A stretch of 64,000 bases of DNA from Dialister succinatiphilus YIT 11850 (GCF_000242435.1 NZ_JH591187.1:805512-869511), one strand, 5' to 3'. Shown: positions 50,614 to 60,489, counted from the first letter of the stretch. Program-made: numbers and translations. The notes: generated by a model from the sequence alone, not told the origin.

Positions 50614-51858
50614 TCAGGATTTCATCCTTTTCCCATACTGCAGAAGATAGCACAGCGCCTTTTCCGCCGCGCCATAGCGCACGCTTCTCCGAGAGCCGAA
50701 GAACTGCTCTTTGTGCACCTCCGTGCCCAGGGGACCGGAAACGCCGATATACACCAGACCCGGATCCTCCCCTCTTTCCCCTTTGCCGGGGCCGGCATAG
50801 CCGGTGGTAGAAACAGCTATATCGCTGCCATAAAGAGCACGGGAGCCTTCCGCCATTTCTTCTGCCACAGGGCCGCTCACAGCCGTGAGATGACGCAAGG
50901 TATCTTTATTCACAGAAAGAACCTTTTCCTTTGCTTCGTTCCAGTAAGTGACGGCGCTTCCTTTGAAATAGGAAGAACTTCCGGGATTGTCAGTCAGGAA
51001 TTTTCCGATGAGACCGCCGGTGCAGGATTCTGCCGCACTGACGGAAAGGTGGTTCTCCAGAAGGAAATGATGCAAATCGTTGAGCACATCTCCTTCCAGA
51101 TGATATCTTGAAAGGGGCATTCTTTTTTCGATTTCCCCCGCCGTTTTTTCTATGAGGTCCATGGTTTCCTTCTCATCTGCTCCTTTGGCAGTGACCCGCA
51201 CGGCCACATATCCGGGCCTTGCCAGAAGAGCAATGGTGGGATTGGACTGACTGCGGAGAAGGTCCTCTATTTTCTCTTCAATTTCCGCTTCTGTCATATG
51301 AACGGCGGAAAGGACAAGGGAGCGGATGATACCCTGGGAACCCAGTTTTTCGGTGAGCCAGGGCATGACATGGTTCCTCATCATGGTCTTCATTTCGAAG
51401 GGTGGTCCCGGAAGATGGATAAGGATTTTGCCGCCTTTTTCTACGGCACAGCCGCTGGCCGATCCCGCTTCATTAAAGAACAGGCGAGCACCTTTGGCAA
51501 ACCAGGCCTGTCGGTCCAGTGATGGAAGATAGGGCCGGTGCTTTTCCGCATAATATATTTTCAGCCGCCGCGATTCTTCTTCTATCCGAACAAAGGGAAG
51601 ATTCATCGCCCGGGCGCCTGCCTTTTTCGTAATATCTCCCAGGGTCGAGCCAAGACCGCCGGAGGTAATGACAAGGTCCGCCCTGGTGAGGGCATGACGG
51701 AAGGCTTCTTCCATGCGACGGGGATTATCCCCTACCACCGTCATATAAGCCACCGTATAGCCATGCTCATTCAGGAAAGCAGCCAGCCACTGGGCATTTT
51801 CATTAGCAATTTCTCCCAGAAGAAGCTCCGACCCTGTGGTAATAATTTCAGTAATCAT
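50614..51858 (-). CDS. cinA: CinA family nicotinamide-nucleotide amidohydrolase
   Basis: Two-domain protein of 414 residues: an N-terminal MoCF/COG1058 domain (about 1-170, TTGSELLLGE, ITSGGLGSTLGD, HLPGPPFE) and a C-terminal CinA deamidase domain (SAAESCTGGLIGK, VSTTGYAGPGKGE) that recycles NMN. ATG at 51858 is chosen over an in-frame ATG at 51900 because it begins the conserved ITEIITTGSELL strand and has AGGA upstream. It is 16 bp after rimO. Confidence 0.94.
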   Translation of the reverse strand: MITEIITTGSELLLGEIANENAQWLAAFLNEHGYTVAYMTVVGDNPRRMEEAFRHALTRADLVITSGGLGSTLGDITKKAGARAMNLPFVRIEEESRRLKIYYAEKHRPYLPSLDRQAWFAKGARLFFNEAGSASGCAVEKGGKILIHLPGPPFEMKTMMRNHVMPWLTEKLGSQGIIRSLVLSAVHMTEAEIEEKIEDLLRSQSNPTIALLARPGYVAVRVTAKGADEKETMDLIEKTAGEIEKRMPLSRYHLEGDVLNDLHHFLLENHLSVSAAESCTGGLIGKFLTDNPGSSSYFKGSAVTYWNEAKEKVLSVNKDTLRHLTAVSGPVAEEMAEGSRALYGSDIAVSTTGYAGPGKGERGEDPGLVYIGVSGPLGTEVHKEQFFGSRRSVRYGAAEKALCYLLQYGKRMKS

Positions 51859-51874
51859 AGATTTTCCTGGAAAG

Positions 51875-53215
51875 TCAGATTCTTTCCGCAATGAGGTCAT
51901 AAGCGTAGCCGTCTACGATTTTGACCTTTACAAAATCACCGGGTTTCAAATCTCCCGGATTGTCAATATACACGCTGCCGTCTACTTCCGGCGCCTGGAA
52001 GGCGGTGCGGCCTTTTGCCTGCGTGTGGCCTTCTCCATCGTCCACCAGTTCTTCCACCAGGGCTTCTGTTTCCACGCCGATGAGGTCTTCGTTGTTTTCT
52101 TCAGAAATTCCCGCCTGAATAGCCATGAGTTCATGGTACCGATTTTCCTTTACATCTTCTTCAATCTGGTCGGTCATTCTGGCTGCCGGTGTGCCATCCT
52201 GGGGAGAGAATTTGAAGGCTCCCATGTCATCAAAGCGGACTTCCCTGATGAAATCACAGAGCTCTTTGAAATCTTCCTCCGTTTCTCCCGGGAAACCCAC
52301 CATGAGGGTGGTACGGATAGTCATTCTGGGGGAAGCGGCCCGAAGCTTGTGAAGCAGGGTTCTGATGCTTGCAGAAGAATCCCTTCTGTGCATGCGCTGC
52401 AGCACGGAATCGCTGATATGCTGGAGAGGAATGTCCACGTACTTGCAGATTTTATCTTCCTTCAAAATCACGTCCAGCAGCTCATCGTCAAAATAAGTGG
52501 GATACAGATAGAACAGACGGATCCATTTCACCCCTTCAATCTTTACCAGCTCCCGAAGAAGGGCGGCCAGGTTTGTTCCGTTCTTCAAATCCCTGCCATA
52601 GCAGGAAAGGTCCTGTGCAATGAGGTTGAATTCCCGTGTACCCTCAGCAGCCAGTCTTCTCACCTCATGAACAATGGAAGGAATGGAACGACTGTGCATG
52701 GGTCCTCTCACATAGGGAATGTAGCAAAATGTGCAGCCATTGCTGCAGCCTTCTGCAATTTTCACATAGGCGGAATACTTTGGTGTCAGGGTCTGCCTTG
52801 GAATGAGTTCCTCATTGGCGCAGGGATTGGTATCAAAGCTATACACCTTTTCATCCTTTTCATAGGATTCATTCACCGCGTCCAGAATGTGCTGCCAGGA
52901 ATCGGTACCAATAAATACATCAACTTCAGGGATTTCCTTTCCCAGCGCTTCTTTATACTGCTGGGTCAGACATCCTGCAGCCACCAGCTTTTCACATTTT
53001 CCTGTTTTCTTGTATTCCGCCGCCTTCAGAATGGTCTCCACCGATTCCTCTTTGGCGGGGTCGATAAAGGTACAGGTATTAATAATAATTACCTGTGCTT
53101 CGGATAAATCCTCAGTGAGCTCGTAGCCTGCCTTTTCCATAATACCTACCATCATTTCCGTGTCCACCAGGTTTTTGGAACATCCCAGGCTTATAAATCC
53201 AAGTTTCTTTTTCAA
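51875..53215 (-). CDS. rimO: Ribosomal protein S12 methylthiotransferase RimO
   Basis: Radical SAM enzyme of 446 residues that adds a methylthio group to Asp of ribosomal protein S12. The N-terminal UPF0004 domain (FISLGCSKNLVDTE) and the radical SAM motif CSNGCTFCYIP each bind a [4Fe-4S] cluster; a TRAM domain ends the protein. Start is TTG at 53215, 8 nt after GGAGGT; its TTGA overlaps the stop of the solute-binding protein gene by 4 bp. RimO rather than MiaB is chosen because of the SLGCSKN opening. Confidence 0.94.
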   Translation of the reverse strand: MKKKLGFISLGCSKNLVDTEMMVGIMEKAGYELTEDLSEAQVIIINTCTFIDPAKEESVETILKAAEYKKTGKCEKLVAAGCLTQQYKEALGKEIPEVDVFIGTDSWQHILDAVNESYEKDEKVYSFDTNPCANEELIPRQTLTPKYSAYVKIAEGCSNGCTFCYIPYVRGPMHSRSIPSIVHEVRRLAAEGTREFNLIAQDLSCYGRDLKNGTNLAALLRELVKIEGVKWIRLFYLYPTYFDDELLDVILKEDKICKYVDIPLQHISDSVLQRMHRRDSSASIRTLLHKLRAASPRMTIRTTLMVGFPGETEEDFKELCDFIREVRFDDMGAFKFSPQDGTPAARMTDQIEEDVKENRYHELMAIQAGISEENNEDLIGVETEALVEELVDDGEGHTQAKGRTAFQAPEVDGSVYIDNPGDLKPGDFVKVKIVDGYAYDLIAERI

Positions 53216-54255
53216 CTGTTCGTACCTCCAAAACGTATCTTCTCGCCCCACTGTGTGAGGAGATCCTTTCTTCCTTCATCGAAATATACTTTTTCCAGAT
53301 TCCAGAATTCCAGGGAATGGCCGCCGCTGTCCGGTGCCATATTGAAATCATTGACATATACATAATAATACTGGTTTTCTTCCATTCTTGCCTTGTATTC
53401 GGAAGAAGTGAGAAGCCAGTTCAAAAGTTTCTGGGCTCTGCCCGGATAGGCGGCATCAGCAGAAATACCGGCACCGAAAAGGTACCAGGGGGAGCCATCC
53501 TCCGGATACATAATGACCACAGGAAGTTTTTCCTGACGGCTGCGGACAGCCTCATTCAGACCGGAAATACCGATATCGCACTTTCCCATGCCTGCCATGC
53601 GGGAAGGCGTGGACAGGTATTTCCCGTACTGTACGATATGGTTCTGGGCCTTACCCAGAAGGGAAAAGGTCTCCCCGATGCCGAAGTGCTCAGCCAGACA
53701 CATGAGTAAATCCTCAGCCATATCGGCGGCAATGAAATCGGTCATAGAAAGGCGCAGAGAATTCCTGGTAAGCACCTCATTCCAGCTATAGGAAAAGGCC
53801 GGATGCTTCCTGACATAGTCCTCGTTCACCGCAAACACCACGGGATCTACCCAAAGGCCTGTCCAGTAGCATTCTTCATCTTTGAAAAGATTCAGCGCCG
53901 TGTCGGTCTGGGCGGAAGCATAGGGAACAAGCATATTTTCTTTTTTCATCTTCATGAGAGAATCCTGAGATGTAATGTACAGATCCGCCGCTGGCATATC
54001 GCTGGCATCCTGCCTGCTCTGAAGCTGGGATTTGGACAAATACACCACGTTCATCTTCAGTCCGCTTTCCTGGAAGAAATCATTGCCAAGAGCTTCCAGC
54101 ATGCCTTTCGGCATATCCGTATACACTGTCACATACTCGGAAGGATTCATTTTTTCCGCCTTCACTTCCGCCTGCTGCCGCGCAAAACGGAGAATCCCGA
54201 AGAACGCAAGGGCTGCCATCAGTAAAAATAGAAAAACAGAAGCCAGTCGTTTCAT
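53212..54255 (-). CDS. Orphan extracellular solute-binding protein (family 1)
   Basis: Periplasmic-type binding protein of 347 residues with an N-terminal hydrophobic anchor (residues 4-24) and no lipobox cysteine. After the anchor, VTVYTDMPKGMLEALGNDFF resembles the opening of ferric- or phosphonate-type binding proteins; ADLYITSQD, WVDPVVFAVNEDYV and DIGISGLNEAV continue the pattern. No permease or ATPase gene is nearby. It overlaps rimO by 4 bp in the rimO-cinA-recA operon, an odd place for a transport gene. Ligand unknown. Confidence 0.82.
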   Translation of the reverse strand: MKRLASVFLFLLMAALAFFGILRFARQQAEVKAEKMNPSEYVTVYTDMPKGMLEALGNDFFQESGLKMNVVYLSKSQLQSRQDASDMPAADLYITSQDSLMKMKKENMLVPYASAQTDTALNLFKDEECYWTGLWVDPVVFAVNEDYVRKHPAFSYSWNEVLTRNSLRLSMTDFIAADMAEDLLMCLAEHFGIGETFSLLGKAQNHIVQYGKYLSTPSRMAGMGKCDIGISGLNEAVRSRQEKLPVVIMYPEDGSPWYLFGAGISADAAYPGRAQKLLNWLLTSSEYKARMEENQYYYVYVNDFNMAPDSGGHSLEFWNLEKVYFDEGRKDLLTQWGEKIRFGGTNS

Positions 54256-54273
54256 GGAACCACCTCTTGCAGA

Positions 54274-54279
54274 ATTATA
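54274..54279 (-). promoter_or_regulatory. Extended -10 promoter of the solute-binding protein operon
   Basis: Minus-strand TGATATAAT gives an extended -10 box 19 bases before the start codon. No good -35 is seen. It may drive the solute-binding protein, rimO and cinA genes. Confidence 0.55.
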
Positions 54280-54338
54280 TCATAGAAGTACCAGCTCATT
54301 CACAGAATTCCCTTTTACAGGGATGAAAAAATTGTCCT

Positions 54339-56849
54339 TCAGCCGGCACTTTCACCGCCTGCCCGGACCCCGCCTTCTTCGGTCTCTGCCTTTTGAGGTT
54401 CTGCGGGTCCGCCGTTTTTCATCTGTTCGAAGAGATCTTGGGCCTTTAGTTTATCCATGAGGATATCCCGGGGCTTAGCTCCTTCGGCAGGTCCAACGAT
54501 GCCAAGGCGCTCCATGGAATCCATAAGCCTTCCTGCCCTGGTATAGCCGATGCGGAAGCGGCGCTGAAGAGCAGATACGGAAGCTCTCTTCGTATCAAGC
54601 ACCCATTCTGCCGCTTCTTCCAAAAGGCTGTCCTGCTCTTCTTCCTCTTCAGCCCCCGTATTTTCATTCTTTTCAGGTACTGACAGGTCTATAGGTTCAT
54701 ATGTGACCGGCGCCTTTTCCTGTTCCATACATTCTTTTCTTACATAATCCACCACTGTCTCCACTTCCTCATCGGAAATGAAAGCACCCTGAATACGGAC
54801 TGTGGTCAGAGCCCCGGCCTGTTTAAAGAGCATGTCCCCCTTTCCAAGAAGGGTTTCTGCACCTCCTTCATCAAGGATGATGCGGGAGTTCAGCGCTGAT
54901 TCCACCATGAAGGCAATACGGCTGGGAATATTGGATTTGATAACTCCTGTAATCACATCGGCCGAAGGACGCTGGGTAGCCAGGATAAGATGAATGCCGG
55001 CAGCCCGGGCCTTCTGGGTGAGGCGCTGAATCAGCACTTCCACTTCCTTGGCCGCCACGTTCATAAGGTCTGCAAATTCATCTACTATGATAAGAATATA
55101 GGGCATTTTCTTATCGGGATTCTGCTTATTATATCCCTCAATATTTCTGACCCTGGCCCCGGCAAAGAGCTGGTAGCGCGCTTCCATTTCCCGGACGGCC
55201 CAGTTCAGAGCGCCTTCAGCCTTCTTCATATTGGTAATGACCTCCGTGCGCAGATGAGGAATACCATTGTACACGGAAAGCTCCACCACCTTCGGATCAA
55301 TGAGCATAAGTTTCACATCTTCCGGCCGGCTGTGGTAAATAATACTGGTAATAATGGAATTAATGCACACCGATTTACCGGAACCCGTAGATCCGGCTAT
55401 GAGAAGATGAGGCATTTTAGAAAGGTCTGTGACTACCGGCTTCCCCGTAATATCCTTACCCAGGGCCACCAGAATGTGACCTTTCCCATTTTTAAATTCG
55501 CTGCTGTCAAGTACATCCCTTAAAGGAACAGAAGCGGACCGGGAATTCGGGATTTCAATACCCACCGCCGACTTGCCGGGAATCGGCGCTTCAATGCGAA
55601 TATGGGTGGCTGCCAGGGCCATGGCCAGCTCATTGGACAAACCTTCGATTCTGCTTACCCGGACTCCCACCTCCGGCCGAAGTTCAAACCTGGTCACCGT
55701 AGGGCCTACGCTGGCATGGATGACCCGGGCCATGACACCGAAACTCTTCAGAGTAGATTCGATAATGGATGCATTTTTAGCCACATCGCTCTGACTCTCC
55801 CCTTTGGCATGGTCCGTGTGCAGCAGGGACAGGGGCGGAAATTTGTACTCCTTCTTCACAATGCCTGTCACCGGTGGGCGGGAAGGCGTTCCTTCTTCTG
55901 CCGTTGGAGATGAAGGAGTTTCCTCACTTGGAGTTTCGTTTTCCTTTTCCATTTCCTCCTCTTCCGGTTCTTCACTTTCAGCAAGGGGCACCGGAGGCGG
56001 CATCATTTCCTCATCTGCCGGTTCCCTCTCCTCTTCTTTCATCGTGTCCGGAGGAGTTTCCTTTACCGCCCCTTCTTCTACGGCTTCTTCCTGAGGTTTT
56101 TCCGAAGCCGCTTCTTCCAGAAGCGTTGGATCCTGAGGCAGTGCCTCTTCCGTTACTTCTTCTACTTCCGGTTCCTCTTTCTTTTTCTTCTTGAAGATAA
56201 ATTCAGTCGGCTTATCCTTCAGTTCCTCCAGCCGGGCAGCAGAACGGGCAGCATCCAAAGCTGCCTTTTTATCCCGGATTTTCTGGGCCATGCCGCCCAG
56301 TCTCTCCCCGGTTTTCTCGCCGATTTTCTGGGCTTTGGTGCCCACCTTTTCCGCTCCCCTGGACAGGGACCAGTGGGTAAGGAGGAGAACATCCACCACC
56401 ATGAATCCAAGAAGGAGAATAGTGGTTCCGATTTCTCCCAGAGCCAGATGGAAGAAAGAGGTAAGGCTCCCTCCGATAATGCCGCCATAGGAAAGAATTT
56501 CAGAAATTTCCATTTCCCTGCCTTTAGGCACATAGTAATGATGTACCAGACAGAGGAAAAGAACGCACAGAACAGCCAGAAGCACATTTCTCCGGCTCAT
56601 AGAGATTCCCCGGGATGCCAGGGCATACCGAGCGCCGAACAGGACCAGAAACAGTGCCGCTGCCGGTGCTGCCAGGCCAAAAAGGAAATGAATGCCGTCG
56701 CTCACCCATTTCCCCATAATACCGGTGCCTCCACCAAAAAGGCTGATAAAGGCAAAAATGCCAAAACAGAAGATAACGATGCCTGATATTTCATAATTTT
56801 TAGATCCATCATGGGTCCGCCGTCTGGCGGAAGTGGTCTTCTTCTTCAT
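54339..56849 (-). CDS. ftsK: DNA translocase FtsK/SpoIIIE
   Basis: Septal DNA pump of 836 residues. Four N-terminal membrane helices (about 20-170) are followed by a proline- and glutamate-rich linker (about 215-330), the motor with Walker A GSTGSGKS and the hexameric signature VDEFADLMNVAAKEVE, and a C-terminal gamma winged helix (KRASVSALQRRFRIGYTRAGRL) that reads KOPS/SRS sites. A further tail of about 35 residues follows. It starts 12 bp after rarA. It clears chromosome ends from the closing septum. Confidence 0.95.
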   Translation of the reverse strand: MKKKTTSARRRTHDGSKNYEISGIVIFCFGIFAFISLFGGGTGIMGKWVSDGIHFLFGLAAPAAALFLVLFGARYALASRGISMSRRNVLLAVLCVLFLCLVHHYYVPKGREMEISEILSYGGIIGGSLTSFFHLALGEIGTTILLLGFMVVDVLLLTHWSLSRGAEKVGTKAQKIGEKTGERLGGMAQKIRDKKAALDAARSAARLEELKDKPTEFIFKKKKKEEPEVEEVTEEALPQDPTLLEEAASEKPQEEAVEEGAVKETPPDTMKEEEREPADEEMMPPPVPLAESEEPEEEEMEKENETPSEETPSSPTAEEGTPSRPPVTGIVKKEYKFPPLSLLHTDHAKGESQSDVAKNASIIESTLKSFGVMARVIHASVGPTVTRFELRPEVGVRVSRIEGLSNELAMALAATHIRIEAPIPGKSAVGIEIPNSRSASVPLRDVLDSSEFKNGKGHILVALGKDITGKPVVTDLSKMPHLLIAGSTGSGKSVCINSIITSIIYHSRPEDVKLMLIDPKVVELSVYNGIPHLRTEVITNMKKAEGALNWAVREMEARYQLFAGARVRNIEGYNKQNPDKKMPYILIIVDEFADLMNVAAKEVEVLIQRLTQKARAAGIHLILATQRPSADVITGVIKSNIPSRIAFMVESALNSRIILDEGGAETLLGKGDMLFKQAGALTTVRIQGAFISDEEVETVVDYVRKECMEQEKAPVTYEPIDLSVPEKNENTGAEEEEEQDSLLEEAAEWVLDTKRASVSALQRRFRIGYTRAGRLMDSMERLGIVGPAEGAKPRDILMDKLKAQDLFEQMKNGGPAEPQKAETEEGGVRAGGESAG

Positions 56850-56861
56850 ACTGTCAATAAC

Positions 56862-58175
56862 TCACTCCTGTTTTTTATTTGTCCGCTCTTCCCACCGGTG
56901 GGAAAGGGAAGCCTCTTCCCCGTTTCTCACAGGCTTGTAATAGACATGGCCTTTAAGCTCATCGGGAATATACTGCTGGTCCACCCAGCCGCCGAAATCA
57001 TGGGGATATAGATAGCCGTTTCCATGTCCCATTTCATGGGCGCCGCTGTAATGAGCATCCTTCAGATAGTCGGGAATAGACCAGTCAGACCGGGTCTTTA
57101 CTTCGGCCAGGGCATTGTCGATGCCCATAACAGCGCTGTTGCTCTTCGGCGCCAAACAGATGTAAAGCACCGCCTCCGCCAGAGGAATCCTTGCTTCCGG
57201 GAGCCCCACCATTTCCGATGCCTGCGCTGCTGCCACCGCCACCTGAAGGGCCCGGGGATCCGCCAGCCCCACATCTTCGGCGGCACAAATCATAATGCGC
57301 CGGGAAATAAAGGAGGTCTTCTCTCCCCCATTAATCATGCGTGCCAGATAATGAAGAGCCCCGTCGGGGTCGCTTCCCCGCATGCTCTTAATAAAAGCGG
57401 ATACAATGTCATAATGATAATCACTGTTCTTATCATATACGGAAGCATGGTCTCCTGCAACCTCTTTGATTTCTCTATCCGTCAGAGTCCCCTTCATGGG
57501 AAGAAGGGAAGAGGCCTGTTCCAGGAGGTTCAGGGCCATGCGGATATCACCGGATGCATAGGAAGAAATGGTTCTCAATACATCATCCGATGCCTGATAT
57601 CCATAGTTTCCAAGCCCTTTAACTTTATCCGTCAACGCCCGGCGCAGGATTTCAATTTCCGCACTTTCCGGAAGAGCCTGGAGACGGATAAGCCGCACCC
57701 GGGAAAGAAGAGGACGATTGATTTCAAAATAGGGATTTTCCGTAGTGGCACCGATAAGGATAATGGTGCCGTCTTCCACATAGGGAAGAAGAAGGTCCTG
57801 CTGCCCCTTGTTAAAGCGATGGATTTCATCAATAAAAACAATGGTCCGGCGCTGGTAATAGGAAAGCTCCTCCTTCGCATGAGACACCACGTCCCGGATA
57901 TCCTTCGTGCCGCTGGCCGTGGCATTGAGTTTCACGAAATGACTGTGCGTCATCTTCGCGATTACTGAAGCAATGGTGGTCTTCCCGCAGCCGGGAGGTC
58001 CGAAAAGAAGGATAGATGGAATGGTATCCCGCTCAATCATACGGTAAAGGAAAGAATTCTTTCCTACTGCTCCTTCCTGGCCCAGTATATCCTCCAGCCG
58101 CTCCGGCCTCATGCGGTCTGCCAGGGGTGCATAAGAAACAGGTTTTCCATTGTCATAATCAAATAAAGAGTCCAT
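56862..58175 (-). CDS. rarA: Replication-associated recombination protein RarA
   Basis: AAA+ clamp-loader-like ATPase of 437 residues (MgsA/YrvN) acting at stalled forks. Walker A is GPPGCGKT, Walker B FIDEIHRFNK, sensor 1 ATTENP; the C-terminal tetramerisation domain carries HYLARMINGGE and ICAAEDVGLADP. ATG at 58175 is chosen since it begins the conserved MDSLFDY and clears the promoter; a reading from 58241 would cross it. The order aspS-6S RNA-rarA matches that seen in B. subtilis (with yrvM between). Confidence 0.95.
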   Translation of the reverse strand: MDSLFDYDNGKPVSYAPLADRMRPERLEDILGQEGAVGKNSFLYRMIERDTIPSILLFGPPGCGKTTIASVIAKMTHSHFVKLNATASGTKDIRDVVSHAKEELSYYQRRTIVFIDEIHRFNKGQQDLLLPYVEDGTIILIGATTENPYFEINRPLLSRVRLIRLQALPESAEIEILRRALTDKVKGLGNYGYQASDDVLRTISSYASGDIRMALNLLEQASSLLPMKGTLTDREIKEVAGDHASVYDKNSDYHYDIVSAFIKSMRGSDPDGALHYLARMINGGEKTSFISRRIMICAAEDVGLADPRALQVAVAAAQASEMVGLPEARIPLAEAVLYICLAPKSNSAVMGIDNALAEVKTRSDWSIPDYLKDAHYSGAHEMGHGNGYLYPHDFGGWVDQQYIPDELKGHVYYKPVRNGEEASLSHRWEERTNKKQE

Positions 58176-58212
58176 AATCGGTGCCTCGCTCAAATACAAA
58201 TGTTTCCCCTCT

Positions 58213-58241
58213 ATTATCCCATGGATAGAAAGAAAAATCAA
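58213..58241 (-). promoter_or_regulatory. Predicted rarA promoter
   Basis: Minus-strand TTGATT (58236-58241), 17-bp spacer, GATAAT (58213-58218), 38 bases before the rarA start. The 120 bases between this and the 6S terminator hold no gene. Confidence 0.65.
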
Positions 58242-58360
58242 ACAGATTTTCCATATAAAAGGATGAGATACCCCGACGCCTGGCAGTCATTTTTGTTCTA
58301 TCAGGAAGCAGACCGACTAATTTGAAGCTCTAAGCCGCTAAGAGCCTATTCCTCTGCATC

Positions 58361-58586
58361 AAAAAAGCCGCCAAGAATATCTTGACGGCTTCATTGTTAT
58401 TAGCCCCACCATGTCGTTTATTGCCGTATTTTGAGTCTGCATAATTGCAGGTGGGTGTTCTTGAGACAAGGTTTCTTGAACAGTCCCCGTACGGGGCATT
58501 GACTCACCTCATCAGCGCTGAACTCCCGTTATAAAGGTGTTGGTTCAAAATAAGAAGGCACGACGTGCACAGCAGGGTTTCCTTTA
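58361..58586 (-). ncRNA. ssrS: 6S RNA
   Basis: Regulatory RNA that mimics an open promoter and binds sigma-70-type RNA polymerase. On the minus strand a closing stem CCCTGCTGTG (58568-58577) pairs over ten positions with CATGGTGGGG (58404-58413), counting G-U pairs. The middle is a large, weakly paired bubble flanked by further helices such as GTGCC/GGCAA. A terminator hairpin, AAGCCGTCAAG/CTTGGCGGCTT with a T run (58361-58391), ends the transcript. A strong promoter precedes it. Position between aspS and rarA matches the B. subtilis 6S-1 locus. Exact ends are predicted only. Confidence 0.85.
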
Positions 58587-58591
58587 CAGAT

Positions 58592-58620
58592 AGTGTAGCA
58601 AAAATCCTATCATTTTACAA
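58592..58620 (-). promoter_or_regulatory. Predicted 6S RNA promoter
   Basis: Minus-strand TTGTAA (58615-58620), 17-bp spacer, TACACT (58592-58597). The start site would fall near 58585, just before the closing stem of the 6S fold. Confidence 0.75.
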
Positions 58621-58635
58621 GACTATGACAGAAAA

Positions 58636-60444
58636 TTATGCCTTTTCAAAGAGATCTTTTTCCTTCTTGATGTCTACTTTGATATGAAGTTCTTTGAGCT
58701 GCTTGTCTGCTACCGTAGACGGAGCCTGGGTCAGAGGATCAATGGCGCTCTGGGTCTTCGGGAAGGCGATAACATCGCGGATGGAATCCAGATGGAGCAT
58801 AAGCATGACGAGGCGGTCGAGGCCCAGGGCAATGCCTGCATGAGGCGGAGCACCGTACTTGAATGCATCCAGGAGGAATCCGAACTTCTGCTCTGCTTCT
58901 TCCTGGGAAATGCCGATGGCTTTGAATACCTTTTCCTGCAGGTCTTCCTGGTAAATACGGAGAGAGCCGCCGCCGGCTTCTACGCCATTCAGTACCATAT
59001 CATAGGCCTTGGCATAAACCTTGGAAGGATCGGTGAGGAGGTGCTGCACATCTTCATCCCGCGGTGCGGTGAAAGGATGATGTTCTGCCACATAACGGTG
59101 TTCTTCTTCGCTGTATTCGAACATGGGGAAATCGGTCACCCAGCGGAAGCAGAATTCGTTGGGATCGATGAGGTTCATGCGGCGGGCCATTTCAAGGCGC
59201 AATTCACCCAGAGCCTGGGCCACCACCTTCGGCTTGTCGGCAATGATGAGGACCAGGTCGCCTTTTTCTGCTTCGCAGGCTTTTCCGATTTCACGGATTT
59301 TATCTTCGCCCAGGAATTTGGTAATCTGGCATTTCAGGCTGCCGTCTTCGTTGAAGCCAATCCATGCCAGACCTTTAGCGCCATAGTGGCCTACATAGTC
59401 TACCAGGCCGTCCAATTCACGACGCGGAATGGCTGCGTCACCTTTTACATTGATGGCTTTAACCACGCCGCCGTTATCGAGGACAGAGCGGAATACTTTG
59501 AATCCGGTATCCCGAAGCAGGTCGGAAATATTATAGAAGTGCATGTCAAAGCGAAGATCCGGTTTATCAGAGCCATAAAGATTCATGGCATCATCCCATT
59601 TAATTCTCTTGAAGGGGATTTCAATATCCCTGTTCAGGACCTTCTTAAAGACTCTCTGCATCATGTGTTCCATGAGGTCAAGGATGAAATCCTGATCTTC
59701 AAAGGACAGTTCCATATCCAGCTGGGTAAATTCAGGCTGACGGTCGGCGCGCAGGTCTTCATCACGGAAGCAGCGAGCCACCTGGAAGTATCTTTCCAGT
59801 CCGGAAACCATAAGGAGCTGTTTGAAAAGCTGCGGGGACTGAGGAAGGGCATAGAATTTGCCCGGATTTACACGGCTTGGTACCAGGTAGTCTCTGGCGC
59901 CTTCCGGGGTGCTCTTAGTGAGCATAGGAGTTTCAATTTCCAGAAAATCATTTTCATCCAGGAATGTTCTCATTTCATGGACAATCTTATGTCTCATGAT
60001 GAGATGGTTCTGCATTTCCGGACGTCTCAGATCGATATAACGATATTTCAGGCGGACATTTTCATCCACATCAATGCCGTCTTCTACATAGAATGGCGGA
60101 GTCTTTGCCTTGTTCAGGACGCGGAGTTCGGAAACTACTACTTCCACCTTGCCGGTCTTCATTTTCGGGTTCACGGTGTCAGCGCTTCTTTCCCGAACTT
60201 TGCCTTTCACAGCCAGAACGTATTCGCTTCTTACACCTTCCGCCTTGTGGAAAGCTTCTTCACCGTACTGGGGACTTAATACCAGCTGTACGATACCACT
60301 TCTGTCACGAAGGTCAATGAAAATCAAACCACCATGGTCTCGGCGGGTATTCACCCACCCTGCCAGTGTCAGTTCCTTACCACAGTCGTTTTCTGTTACC
60401 TTACCGCATCCGCAGGATCTTCTCATCCCTGCCATTGTTTCCAT
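58636..60444 (-). CDS. aspS: Aspartyl-tRNA synthetase
   Basis: Class II synthetase of 602 residues, the bacterial long form. An N-terminal OB-fold anticodon domain (GWVNTRRDHGGLIFIDLRD, cited in part) is followed by the catalytic core with class II motifs (VARCFRDEDLRADRQPEFTQ, GIALGLDRLVMLM), with the GAD insertion at about 290-420. Whether it also charges tRNA(Asn) cannot be told. It follows hisS by 45 bp in the standard hisS-aspS pair. Confidence 0.97.
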   Translation of the reverse strand: METMAGMRRSCGCGKVTENDCGKELTLAGWVNTRRDHGGLIFIDLRDRSGIVQLVLSPQYGEEAFHKAEGVRSEYVLAVKGKVRERSADTVNPKMKTGKVEVVVSELRVLNKAKTPPFYVEDGIDVDENVRLKYRYIDLRRPEMQNHLIMRHKIVHEMRTFLDENDFLEIETPMLTKSTPEGARDYLVPSRVNPGKFYALPQSPQLFKQLLMVSGLERYFQVARCFRDEDLRADRQPEFTQLDMELSFEDQDFILDLMEHMMQRVFKKVLNRDIEIPFKRIKWDDAMNLYGSDKPDLRFDMHFYNISDLLRDTGFKVFRSVLDNGGVVKAINVKGDAAIPRRELDGLVDYVGHYGAKGLAWIGFNEDGSLKCQITKFLGEDKIREIGKACEAEKGDLVLIIADKPKVVAQALGELRLEMARRMNLIDPNEFCFRWVTDFPMFEYSEEEHRYVAEHHPFTAPRDEDVQHLLTDPSKVYAKAYDMVLNGVEAGGGSLRIYQEDLQEKVFKAIGISQEEAEQKFGFLLDAFKYGAPPHAGIALGLDRLVMLMLHLDSIRDVIAFPKTQSAIDPLTQAPSTVADKQLKELHIKVDIKKEKDLFEKA

Positions 60445-60489
60445 ATTAGAGCACCTCTTTAAAATAATTTATATAAAGAATGACAACCC

